Assembly (NCBI GenBank): GCA_037139415.1
Contig: JBAXGN010000040.1
Coordinates: forward strand, 1 to 46,082
Length of the DNA stretch: 46,082 bases
Reading direction: 5' to 3'
Source: Verrucomicrobiota bacterium
GTDB lineage: Bacteria > Verrucomicrobiota > Verrucomicrobiia > Limisphaerales > Fontisphaeraceae
Below, piece after piece: positions 33,043 to 42,800 of this stretch. The position numbers were made by a program, and so were the translations under genes. Below the pieces are notes generated by a model. It did no database searches, was not told the DNA's origin, and was given only the letters and a program-made list of their open reading frames with translations. Within the stretch, counting starts at the first letter, position 1. Each line of letters starts with the position of its first letter.

Positions 33043-34275
33043 TTAGCAAGGGTCCGGATTCCCCTTCGCTCGCAGTACAAAAATTTGCTTAGCCTCATCC
33101 ACTTTTGGTAAAGTTAATTTGCTAACATGTTCACATTCAAAATCAGACACCCCCTCGGCTGCCGCAAGGGCAGTGAAGATTTCGCTACAATAAATTTCTC
33201 CGGGAGGAGTCTTGGGTTCGATGCGCGCCGCAAAATTGATCGCCGATCCTAAAAAACTGTCTTTGGACATAAAAGGATCGGGAAAACGGAAAACCGGACC
33301 TACATGCAGGGCAATTCGCAAATTGAAATGAGCCGAAAATCCCAAGTTCTTCCAATTTTTTGACTGCACAAACTTCTGCAAGGCAAGCGCAAACCTGCCT
33401 GCGTTACCAACCGAATCAAAGGTGCAATAGAGGCCATCGCCCCAAGTATTAAAATCCCTTGGGCCAAAGGCATGGAGCCGTGATTGTTGAATCAATTGCC
33501 CCAAAGGGTGCAGGTATTCATTGATGAAGAGGGGAAGTTGTTGTTCCGGTATTTCGCTGAAACGCAAAGCATCCGCGAATAAGACAGCACAGATTTCTTG
33601 GGGAAATTCCACGGCAGATGCTGAATTTTTCGGAAGTGGCAAGGAAGGCGAGGTTGGCCAACTGGCATGAAGCACATCGTTTACCTTCTTTGGTTGCAAA
33701 TTTCGGATATACTCGACCCTGACCCCAAGCGATATGGCCAGATTCACCATAGTACGGGTGCCTCCAATGGCGTCACCAGACCAACCGTCCCACAGCGCCA
33801 GCAACGCTAATTGAGTACCCATGGCCTTGGCTTTGATCAACCCCATACCCAGGACCGTACGGTTACAGCATTCACTGGCCATCACATTATTTTCAGCGCG
33901 ATATTTGCTCAGAATGGTAACGCTGGTCGCCTTTTGCAAAATCTGATCAAATCGTACACCCCAGTCGTGATCGCGGTTATGTTGGAATCCAGTGACGCAA
34001 TCGGCTTTAAACTGCTCGATTTCATACGGCAGCACGATATGGATTTCCCTTTTTAATCCCAGCATCTCCTCCAGGAAAAGGATATCGCCACCACAGGGTG
34101 CCGAACTGAAACCATATTTCGGGCTTAAGGTATTCAATTTTTTGCGGATCGCGGCGCGGACACCTTGTTCCTTCGCGGGCAAAAAACGAGGCGGCGTTCT
34201 GCCGGGACGATCCATCATGTGCCCGGTAAAAGCCACCACCGTTTCCTGTTTCCATTGTTTCCTTAAGGTTGTCAT
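33043..34275 (-). CDS. SLOG-like domain fused to a class III nucleotide cyclase
   Basis: A 410-residue protein. Residues 1-215 resemble a SLOG/LOG-type nucleotide-binding fold: 'VVAFTGHMMDRPG', 'SSAPCGGDILFLEEMLG' and 'FDQILQKATSVTILSK'. From about 225 there is a class III cyclase catalytic domain: 'VLFADALRFS' (metal Asp235), 'FNTWGDGLYCTF' (Asp280) and 'GSAINFAARIEPKTPPGE' (Asn347, Arg351). Residues that choose the base are atypical: the Lys/Glu site is Asn276 and the Asp/Cys site is Ser344, so ATP or GTP specificity cannot be assumed. ATG at 34275 is preferred; the frame opens at 34434, inside the upstream gene. It is co-directional with, and 16 bp behind, the WD40 protein. Confidence 0.8.
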   Translation of the reverse strand: MTTLRKQWKQETVVAFTGHMMDRPGRTPPRFLPAKEQGVRAAIRKKLNTLSPKYGFSSAPCGGDILFLEEMLGLKREIHIVLPYEIEQFKADCVTGFQHNRDHDWGVRFDQILQKATSVTILSKYRAENNVMASECCNRTVLGMGLIKAKAMGTQLALLALWDGWSGDAIGGTRTMVNLAISLGVRVEYIRNLQPKKVNDVLHASWPTSPSLPLPKNSASAVEFPQEICAVLFADALRFSEIPEQQLPLFINEYLHPLGQLIQQSRLHAFGPRDFNTWGDGLYCTFDSVGNAGRFALALQKFVQSKNWKNLGFSAHFNLRIALHVGPVFRFPDPFMSKDSFLGSAINFAARIEPKTPPGEIYCSEIFTALAAAEGVSDFECEHVSKLTLPKVDEAKQIFVLRAKGNPDPC

Positions 34276-34291
34276 GCTAATAATCCACAAA

Positions 34292-37099
34292 TCAATTTTG
34301 AGGTTTGCGCTTTGTATCGCCAGACGACGCTTCTTCTCTGGTGGGTTGTGACTCAGCCTGCACTTTAATTCCAGCAAGGGTGGTGATGATAATTTCCGGC
34401 GCGCCTTGATAATCAATAATCTTGCCTTCCACAATCACGGTTTTGTTCACATACTCCTTGAGTGTTTCAGGACGGAACTCTGCGGGGTTGTCACTCTGTT
34501 TGAAGGCGAGCGTCAATGCGGACCGGTAGTTCTCCGCAAAATTCAAAAAATAGAAGGTGCCGGATTTTGACGTTCCAAACTTAACGATTTTTCCCTTCAC
34601 TTTAACCAATTGCCCCTGGTGATTCAGCATCGCTTTGGCATTCAGTGGATCCAAAAATCCGTCCTCCACGGCGCGTACCGTCCTGGGCTCAGACTGTGGC
34701 AGTGACTGTCCTGAAGGCGGGGCTGAGGTTGCGTCATCCTTCAAAGAATTGATGCAAAGCTGCAGGTAATATTCGGGGGCATCACCCTGCTTCAAGGCAC
34801 GCGTGAACTCTTGCCGTGCGACCAGCGGCTGCCCAGACTTCCAGTATGATCTGGCCAAGGCGAGCGAAGAGACGGTAAAACCGCGTGAGCGAGACAACTC
34901 CAGCACCTCAATAGCCCAGTCCCATAAACCCAGGAAAGCGTACCACTCGCCCAGTATGGCGAGGGCTTCGGCATTTTTGGGATCCCGATTCAAGAGTTCT
35001 CGGGCGCGAAGAAGGCGCGGTTCAAAATTGCGAAATTGTTCCGGAAAACTGAAGTCGCAAAACATCAAATTGGTCTGCGAAAGACATACAAGTTGCTTGC
35101 CGTTGATCGAGGTGGCAGCAGTCCCCATTAAGCTTGGGGTGATGGTGCGGATCAGGCGTCTGGTTTTTAATTCCCATATATTCAATTGGGCCTCTTCGTC
35201 ATTGGCAACTAGCAACTCACCCTCAAACAACGCGTGTCCGTACATCCCGTACGATTCGGTTTGAGGAAAGGTGTTAATTTCCGTCAAATTGGTGATATCC
35301 AAGTGTTTGATGGAGTTTCCGCCAACACCCAGAACGAGTAACGAATGACCGCCCGGAAGTAATGACACTCCAGGTCGATGATCACTGTAGCGCATGGACC
35401 GAGGATGCGAATCGAGTCGTATTGAGCGGACTTGCAACCCGCTCCCCATGTCCCAAAGTATCGCGGTTGAATCCTCCGAAACGGTGAGCGCGAGGTTTGT
35501 GCCAGGCAGTAGTGCCACACCAGTCAGTCGTCGTGTTCCTATCTCTCGAAATCGAAGTTCAATATCCATTCGGCTTTTGTTGGGTAGTTGCGGCCCAGCG
35601 GAAGGGGCCTTCATCCAGCAGAATTTCTGAAGCAACTTTCCGGTAGCCACCTCCCACAAGCGCATCGGCACCTCCACATCCTCCGCTTCGGAGGCGGACC
35701 ATGAACGAAATTCGTCTCCACTGGATATGGCCAGTCTCCCGTCCACGGAAAAGGCGACGGCAGACACGCGATGCCCCGCAGGATAACTCCACACTTTTTT
35801 ATTTCCCACCAGATCCCACAGAAATAACGAATCGTTTTGCTTTTGATTATCGCGCGGTTTTGTGCCAACAAGAACGCGTTTTCCGTCAGCAGAAAAAACG
35901 GCGCTACTTGGCTGGTCTTTAAACCGGATTTCAAGCAAAGGATTGTCGGTTCTAAGATCCCAAAAGCAAAGGGTTGGCTCAATATAATTGTACAAAGAAA
36001 GACCAACCAATCCGTCGGGTGACATACGGACAAAGCCACTGCATGAATGAATGTGTTTCTTGACGAGCGGTTTGTCGGTTAGCAGCCAGACGCCAAGTCC
36101 GCGATACTTCGTACCCCAAAGTGCAATACGCAGATCTTTAGAAAAAACTACTTTTGCTGCAAGCCGACTTGGAGGAGTTCCCTCTGGACCTTGGGTGTCT
36201 CCAAACTGCTGCGCGCGCAGTTTTTCTCCGGATGCAACATCCCAAAACGTGATTATTCCGGCCGCATTAGCGGACGCAAATACCTGTCCGGAGGGAGAAA
36301 ATCGTAGACTGCGAATTCCATCTTTCCGCCCGTCATTGAAACGGCGCAATTCACGACCAGTGGCCAATTCCCACAGTTTTACACCCCCCTCATCTTCACC
36401 CGAAAGTCCGAACTGGCCGCCGGGGGAAACCGCGACAACTGCAATATTCGCATGCGCCCCCTTCGGCTCCAGGATCGCCCGCTCCTGTCCAGTTTCACAG
36501 TCGAGCCAGATCAAAGGCGGGTTACTGCCCCCCCTGGATGACGAACCGGTATCACTTACCTCGGTATGCCAATGAGAACTCCCAACCAAAACGTTTTTGC
36601 CATCAGGTGAAAATGCAATAGAAGTTACAGTTGACTCTGGGGTGAGAAACGTGACCAACTCCTTCCCTGAGATCACATCCCAAAGTTTAAGAACTGCCCG
36701 GGTATTCGTATTATGGCGGGCATCACTTACGATTGGGCTTCCGATATGCCAAGTGTGGCCCATGCTCCCGGAAACGATTCGCCTGCCATCAGGCGAAATC
36801 GCCACACATGTTATCGGTGCCTCATGCCCACGGAATTCCTGGAGCTTATGCCCGGTCTCCAAGTCCCAAAGATTCACGGTATGGTCTGAGCTACCAGACA
36901 CAGCCATGTGACCACTCGATGCCCAAGCCAGGCAAGTCACCAAGCCGTTGGTGCTGATGATCGTACCGGCCTTCGTTCCGGTCACCAAGTTCCACATCTG
37001 AATCTCCGCGCTATCGTCCCCCAAATCATAACCAGCGAGCGCAAACCGGCCATCGTCGGAAACGGCAACACAGGAAACGCCTTCCTGAACATCACCAAG
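34292..37099 (-). pseudogene. WD40-TPR-OB protein, 5' end lost to an insertion
   Basis: A reading frame of more than 910 codons without its own start. WD40-type repeats fill roughly the first 620 residues (for example 'LAVSGSSDHTVNLWDLETG', 'VTSIAFSPDGKNVLVGS', 'LRSLRFSPSGQVFASANAAGIITFWDV'). A TPR-like segment follows ('NAEALAILGEWYAFLGLWDWAIEVLELS'), then a C-terminal OB-fold-like domain ('QLVKVKGKIVKFGTSKSGTFYFLNFAENY', 'LKEYVNKTVIVEGKIIDYQGAPEIIITTLAG'). In frame it reaches back to 37099, where it meets the remnant of a transposase gene. It may still be expressed from a TTG at 37024 or read through from the IS promoter, but the N-terminus is missing. Confidence 0.8.
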
Positions 37100-38090
37100 T
37101 CGGGTTGGCGTCCTCGAACACCCGCTCCACCCAGTAGCGCTGGCGTTGCTGAAACGCCAGCCGGCGCACGGTCGTTGTTTCCGGCGCGTTGGTCAGGGTG
37201 TATTTCCGATCCGTCCCATCCAGGTTTTCCGTCACCAGCAACGTCAGGCGCAACGGCGCCCGCTCGCTTCCGTCCCACACATAGACGCGCCCGCGCCAAG
37301 CGCGGAGGCGTAACGGACCACGCGTGGTCTCCCGCACCTTGACCTGGTGCCAAGCCGCCGCGACCGCCAACCCTGGCAGTTGGTCCACGCGCTGCTTCGG
37401 GACGGACGCCCGATAACGCGCCCCGGGTCGCCCCGGTTTGCCCGCGGCGGGCAAGGCGGGCAGGAACGGTTCCAGGTAAATGGAAAAATCCGAGGGGAGA
37501 TCGATGAAAAACGTCTCCTTTAGCTCCGTCAACCCATAGAACGTGGCCGGGCTTTTGCCATAGCCCGCGTCGGCACTGACCCAGCCAAACTGGAGTTTTT
37601 GCGCGCGCGCATGCTGGATGATGGCCACCGCCAATTCGTCCTTGGTCCGAAAGTGGCGTTCGGTTTCCGGCACGCCAGCGGCCGCACACCGTTCGGAATC
37701 TTCGGTCCATTCCTTGGGCAAATAGAGTCGCGCATCCACCAGCGTGGCCCGCGGGCCGCGGCACAGCACTCCGAACACCCCGACTTGGCCATTATCGACT
37801 TTACCCAACCGGCCCAACCACTGACGGGCGACGCCCACCGACTGCTTGCCTTGTTTGGCGAACCCACTCTCATCCAGCACCAGACACGCTTCGCCGGGAT
37901 CGCCCAAGACCTGGTTGGCTTCCCGCGCCACGTGGTCCAGCACGGCGCGGGCATCCCATTTGGAATGAGTGAGAAATTGCTGCAAGTTACGCGCATCCGC
38001 CTCCGGCACCACCTCCGCCATGTGCAGCATGTTCTTGCGCGTGCCGCCTTGCAACAGACCGGAAACGTATTGGCGCGCTAACCGAGACAT
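37092..38090 (-). CDS. IS701-like DDE transposase, truncated at the 3' end
   Basis: A 332-residue transposase of the IS4-type DDE superfamily, resembling IS701 proteins: 'YVSGLLQGGTRKNMLHMAEVVP', 'LVLDESGFAKQGKQSVGVARQWLGRLGKVDNGQVGVF', 'SADAGYGKSPATF' (a DDE acidic residue) and 'RQRYWVERVFEDA', which normally continues with about 60 further residues. Here it breaks at 'FEDA-NPTW' and stops at once. The N-terminus also seems slightly short. The break lies exactly where the WD40 frame begins, so the transposase lost its C-terminus in the same event. Probably inactive. Confidence 0.85.
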   Translation of the reverse strand: MSRLARQYVSGLLQGGTRKNMLHMAEVVPEADARNLQQFLTHSKWDARAVLDHVAREANQVLGDPGEACLVLDESGFAKQGKQSVGVARQWLGRLGKVDNGQVGVFGVLCRGPRATLVDARLYLPKEWTEDSERCAAAGVPETERHFRTKDELAVAIIQHARAQKLQFGWVSADAGYGKSPATFYGLTELKETFFIDLPSDFSIYLEPFLPALPAAGKPGRPGARYRASVPKQRVDQLPGLAVAAAWHQVKVRETTRGPLRLRAWRGRVYVWDGSERAPLRLTLLVTENLDGTDRKYTLTNAPETTTVRRLAFQQRQRYWVERVFEDANPTW

Positions 38091-38328
38091 CGTGCCGATA
38101 GGATTTAAAATGGTGGGAAAAAGTGTTCACACAGTGCATGAGGCGTTGGCCGAGGCCCCGCAGCCCCATCTCCTGGTTTTCATTATTACTCCTGGTTTTA
38201 CGAAATATTATGTTGGTTTGTCATTGCGGTGCAACTTTACTTCACGGGTGGCCTTGACGCAAGTTTTATCTTTACGAAGTCAAATTATGCTAAACCAGTA
38301 ATATAAGTATGGAACCAGAAATCAGCCG
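38091..38328. other. Short gap left of the insertion element
   Basis: No gene. It presumably contains the left end of the insertion element; CTCCTGGTTTT occurs twice near 38170-38200 and an inverted TAAACCAGTAAT lies near 38293-38304, so the ends may be inverted ATTACTCCTGGTTTTA-like sequences. This is not enough to delimit the element. Confidence 0.4.
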
Positions 38329-39822
38329 TCAGAATTTCCCTTGCGCCACCATCTGGCGCAATTCGGTTTTCAGGATTTTTCCGGTGACATTGCGCGGCAG
38401 TTTGGGCAGGACCACGATGCGGCGCGGGACCTTGTAATCCGCGACTTTTTCACGGAGGAAGTGCAGCAGCTCCTTTTCGTCAAGCTCGGTGCCCTCATTC
38501 AAGGAGACACAGGCCAGCGGCACTTCGCCACGGCGCGCATCCGGCACGCCAATCACCGCCGCCTCACGAATGCCCGGATACTGGTAAATGAGTTCTTCCA
38601 CCTGTCTAGGATAGACGTTGATCCCGTTGACGATGAGCATGTCCTTCTTGCGATCCGTGATGTAAAAATATCCATCGGTGTCGCGATGTCCAATGTCCCC
38701 GGTCAGGAACCATTGGCCGCGCATGACTTCAGCCGTCGCCTGCGGCTGGTTCCAATATCCCGCCATAACGTTCCCGCCGCGAATGCAAATCTCGCCGGTC
38801 TGACCAGCCCCCAGAATATTCCCGGTATCATCCTGCACGCTCAATTCCACGTTTGGAATGGGCAGGCCGATGGAACCTTCTTTCCATGGGCCGCGAATCG
38901 GGGTAAAAGCGGCCACCGGGCTGGTCTCACTAAGTCCGTACCCTTCCAGCAACGGGTAAGGCAGTTTGGCGGTGAATTCGCGCAGAATTTCTCCAGGCAG
39001 CGCCGCCCCGCCACTGATGCAAAGCCGCAGCGGCAATTTCACCGGCCTATCCACCTGGGCCAAAACACGAAAGAACGCCGGCACTGCCGGAAGGATGGTG
39101 GCACCATGCCGGCACACCTCCAGGATGATGTTTTTGGCCGGATGCACGGACCGGATGAGGACGATGCTGGAACCAATCACCATGGGCAACAACACACAGA
39201 CGGTGAGCATGAAGCTGTGAAACATGGGCAGCAGTAACACAAACCGGTCGGCGGACTGACTTTCCAGTATCTGATGACAACTGGCCACATTATGCAACAA
39301 GTTGCCATGCGTGAGCATCGCCCCCTTGGGCTTGCCGGTGGTGCCGGACGTATAGAACAACACCGCCAAATCCGCTTCAGTGCGTTGGGAGCAGGAGAGC
39401 GGGCAATCCGCGCGCGCCACCGGTGCGGCGGCAAAGTTTTCAACATTCCAAACCTTCAGAGGTGGAGGCGTCGCGGCAAGCTGAGCCACGGCTGCCGCCA
39501 TCGTTGTATCTGTGACCAGCACGTTGATACCGGCGTCCTGAATAATGAAGGCCACCTCGTCCGCCTTGAGAAAGTTATTGATGGGCACCGCCACGCCACC
39601 CGCCATGAAGATGCCAAACAGCGAAGGAACAAACTCGGGACAATTGCGAAGCCAAAGCCCGACGTGATCACCCGGACGCACCCCCAACTGTCGCAGTTCA
39701 GCAGCCAGGCGGACGGACTGACTGCGAATCCACTCATAGGAAAAGGTGTCATCGCCCCAGTAGATGGCGATTTTGCCGGGATTCAGCTCCGCCTGCGCGG
39801 TAAAAGCAGCGGCAAGATTCAT
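38329..39822 (-). CDS. Acyl-CoA synthetase / AMP-dependent ligase
   Basis: A 497-residue member of the ANL (AMP-forming) family, most like long-chain fatty-acid-CoA ligases. Core motifs are 'VLFYTSGTTGKPKGAMLTHG' (phosphate loop), 'LLEGYGLSETSPV', 'GEICIRGGNVMAGYWN', 'WFLTGDIGHRDTDGYFYITDRKKDMLIVNGINVYPRQVEE' and the catalytic-lysine end 'LPRNVTGKILKTELRQM'. It activates a carboxylic acid with ATP and CoA. The substrate cannot be read. It has a normal length, and its start is ATG at 39822; the giant PEGA gene is 53 bp upstream on the same strand but unrelated. Confidence 0.92.
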   Translation of the reverse strand: MNLAAAFTAQAELNPGKIAIYWGDDTFSYEWIRSQSVRLAAELRQLGVRPGDHVGLWLRNCPEFVPSLFGIFMAGGVAVPINNFLKADEVAFIIQDAGINVLVTDTTMAAAVAQLAATPPPLKVWNVENFAAAPVARADCPLSCSQRTEADLAVLFYTSGTTGKPKGAMLTHGNLLHNVASCHQILESQSADRFVLLLPMFHSFMLTVCVLLPMVIGSSIVLIRSVHPAKNIILEVCRHGATILPAVPAFFRVLAQVDRPVKLPLRLCISGGAALPGEILREFTAKLPYPLLEGYGLSETSPVAAFTPIRGPWKEGSIGLPIPNVELSVQDDTGNILGAGQTGEICIRGGNVMAGYWNQPQATAEVMRGQWFLTGDIGHRDTDGYFYITDRKKDMLIVNGINVYPRQVEELIYQYPGIREAAVIGVPDARRGEVPLACVSLNEGTELDEKELLHFLREKVADYKVPRRIVVLPKLPRNVTGKILKTELRQMVAQGKF

Positions 39823-39874
39823 GCGAATTTGCCGCCGCTAAGCATCAAAGCGACCGTCATAGTGGAGAGATGAC

Positions 39875-42800
39875 TCACGGTGCCCGCTGCATTTTACCAA
39901 AATCAACCATCATCCGCCCGCCGGAAATATTTGTGTGCAGAACGACTGGCTCATACCCGCCTTTGGTGGCACGCAAGGTGCGCAAACCGGACGGAATCGC
40001 CAACGTACAGAGGGTCACACTATTCTGCGGCACCCCGTCCACTTCAATGGCGGCCCCCATGGGTTCGGAAAGCAACGTGACTGATACCGGAGGTCCAGAC
40101 GGTGAACTGGACACGGACGCGCGAGGGTTTGAATCCGTGTTTTTCTTCTTCAGCAGAATCACGACCTCGTTGGTCACACTGGCGTGAACGACCACCGTTT
40201 GCGGTTCGGTGATAAATCCAGGCAATTTCGCATCCACCGTATAGGACCCTGGCGTCAACGGCCAATAGACCGGGGTGGTTTGATTAATGGATTTATCATT
40301 GACGTACACATCGGCGTCATAACGCTGCTTGCCGCTCTCCTCGCGAGCCCAGATAAATATGCTGCCGCGCGAATCAACCACCGCCACCCGTTCCAGAGTT
40401 CCGAAATCGAGCATGGAATCGCGGAGCACTTCTTTTTCAATGGTCCGCGCCAGGAAGCCGGATTTACTAACCCGGAAGGTATGGCTGCCAGCGGGAACTT
40501 TCACGACACACATGGTGGGTGGGCCAACCGGCCGGCCATCCACCTCCACGCTGGCCCCCAAAGGTTCCGACATCACCGTCACGCTGACAGTGGACACTAC
40601 CGGTGCGGGCGGTGCCGGCGTGGTGGCATTTTGAGTAGCGGGTAGCGATCCACCAGTTTTTGGCTGACTGCCACCGGTTTTATCATCGGAGTTGAAAAAC
40701 AGGAAATAGACCAACACCGCAGCGACCGCAAAAAAGCCAAGCCCCGCAAGAATGAAGATCAGGACATTTTGTTTTTCCAACTTGATGTGCTCCAGATGCC
40801 CGTCGGGATTGGACGGAATATCCAGGGTGCCGTAAAATGGCCGGCAACCCGACTTGACCACCTTGAACCGATGCGGTCCGGGCAACAGTTTATGCTCTTC
40901 CAGCGGCGTGACACCAATGGGGCTGCCATCCACTTCCACGCTGGCTCCGTCTGGATCACTGGTCAAGGTGAGCGGCACCATTTCCGGTGGGGGCTCCTTG
41001 AGCGTAAAATGTTTTTTGACGGGGTCCTTGGCAATCTTCAACACCTCATGGCCGCGTTTGTACCCGGGCAAATCCACCTCAATATCCCGCTCGCCCGGAT
41101 TCACCTCAACGGAACATGGCGTCCTACCGACTTGCCGTCCATCCACCAGCACCTTCGCCCCTTTCGGTTCGCTGGTGATCGTAAGCAAAGTGAGCGGGGG
41201 AGGCGGATTTATAGGGCCAGGTGGTTCAATTTTTTCAAGTTTAAACTTCAACGGGCAAGGCTGGCGTTCGGTCAGAGTCACGGACTCGGACTTCGACAGG
41301 AACCCATCCAATTTGACCTCAATCGTGTACTCCCCTGGCATGAGGGCGAGTTTTTGAGCGGTCTTGCCGCGCTCTTTGCCATTCACAAGAATGGTCGCTC
41401 CCGCAGGATCGCTGGTAACCGTCACATTGGCGGGCTCGATCTGCTTCAAGGTAATGGTCCTGGAAAAAGATATTCCAGCCCTGACCTCGATCGTTTCCTG
41501 GTATGGGTGATGGCCACTCAGATTACCCAACAACTGATATTGCCCAGGCTCCAGGCTTTCTTTGAAGCGGTCCCTGTGCGACCATTCCCCACCGGCACCT
41601 TTGAGGGTGATCGTTACACCCGCCGGCATGCCGGTGATGGACACGGACACCTTGCCCGGGGGCGGGGGGGGAGGTGGTGGCGGCGGGGGTGGAACCTCCG
41701 TTTGCAGGGTAAGGGTAAAATACTTGGTAACAGGTCCACCCGTAGCCAATACTGTGATCTTTTCCAGATGGGTTTTGTACCCGGACTTAGATACTTGGAT
41801 TTCGTATTGGCCAGGCACTACCCGTTGACTCCACCTGCCCGTGCCCGTCCACTCACCGCCAGTTACGCCTTTAATCGCAATGGCAGCATCAGGGGGAGTG
41901 CGGCTGACAACGGTAAAAAGGACATCCGGCGGAAGCTTGATCAATCGGTAGGTCTTGGTGACCGGTCCACCGCCAGCCGCGACGGTCACAGCCTCATCCA
42001 CCGGTCTGCAACCGTCCTTCGTCACTTTGACCCGATATGAACCTGCCGGAACACGCAGGCTCCAAGCGCCGGTTGCGGTCCAGGATTCCCCGGTCGGTCC
42101 TTTAATTTCCAAGGCGGCCTCTTTCGGGTCGGTACAGGTAATGGAAAAGAGAATACCGGGCGGCGGAGGCGGAGGCGGAGGCGGCGCACTTAAGCGATAG
42201 GTCTTGGTGATCGGCCCCCCGCCAGCAATGACAGAAACTGTCTCTTCCACCGGCTTGCAACCCTCTTTGGTCACCTTGACTCGATATGCGCCCGCCGGAA
42301 CGCGCAGGCTCCAAGCGCCCGTTGCGGTCCAGGACTCCCCGGTCGGCCCCTGAATTTCCAAGGCGGCATCTTGCGGATCGGTACAGGTAATGGAAAAGAG
42401 AATATCCGGTACCAACTTAGTCAACTTGAGCGTCTTGGTAACCGGTCCACCACCAGCCGCAACGGTCACTGTCTCTTCCGCCGGCTTATAACCCTCTTTC
42501 GTCGCCTTGACTTGATATGAACCCGCCGGCACACGTTGGCTCCACATCCCCGTCGAGTTCCAGGTTTCCCCGTTCGGTCCCAGAATCTCCAAGCTGGCAT
42601 CTTTAGGGTCAGGATTAATGGTCAACAGTGTGACCGGCTTATTGCTGCCCTCACTGACCAAATTAATTTTTCTGGTGACCAAGCCCGCGCCTTCTGCAAC
42701 GGTAATCACATCTTCCCAAGGTTTATACCCATCCTTCGTTGCTTTAACCTGATAGGAGCCTGCGGCAACGGTTTGCCGCCAAGTTCCCGTCGCGGCCCAG

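Noticed and set aside
38341-39237. 298-residue plus-strand frame opposite the acyl-CoA ligase
   Set aside because: The minus strand has every ANL-family motif over the same bases; the plus frame has no recognisable domain.
40769-42040. 423-residue plus-strand frame opposite the PEGA giant
   Set aside because: The minus strand carries regularly spaced PEGA repeats throughout, so this is a mirror frame made long by the GC-rich repeats.
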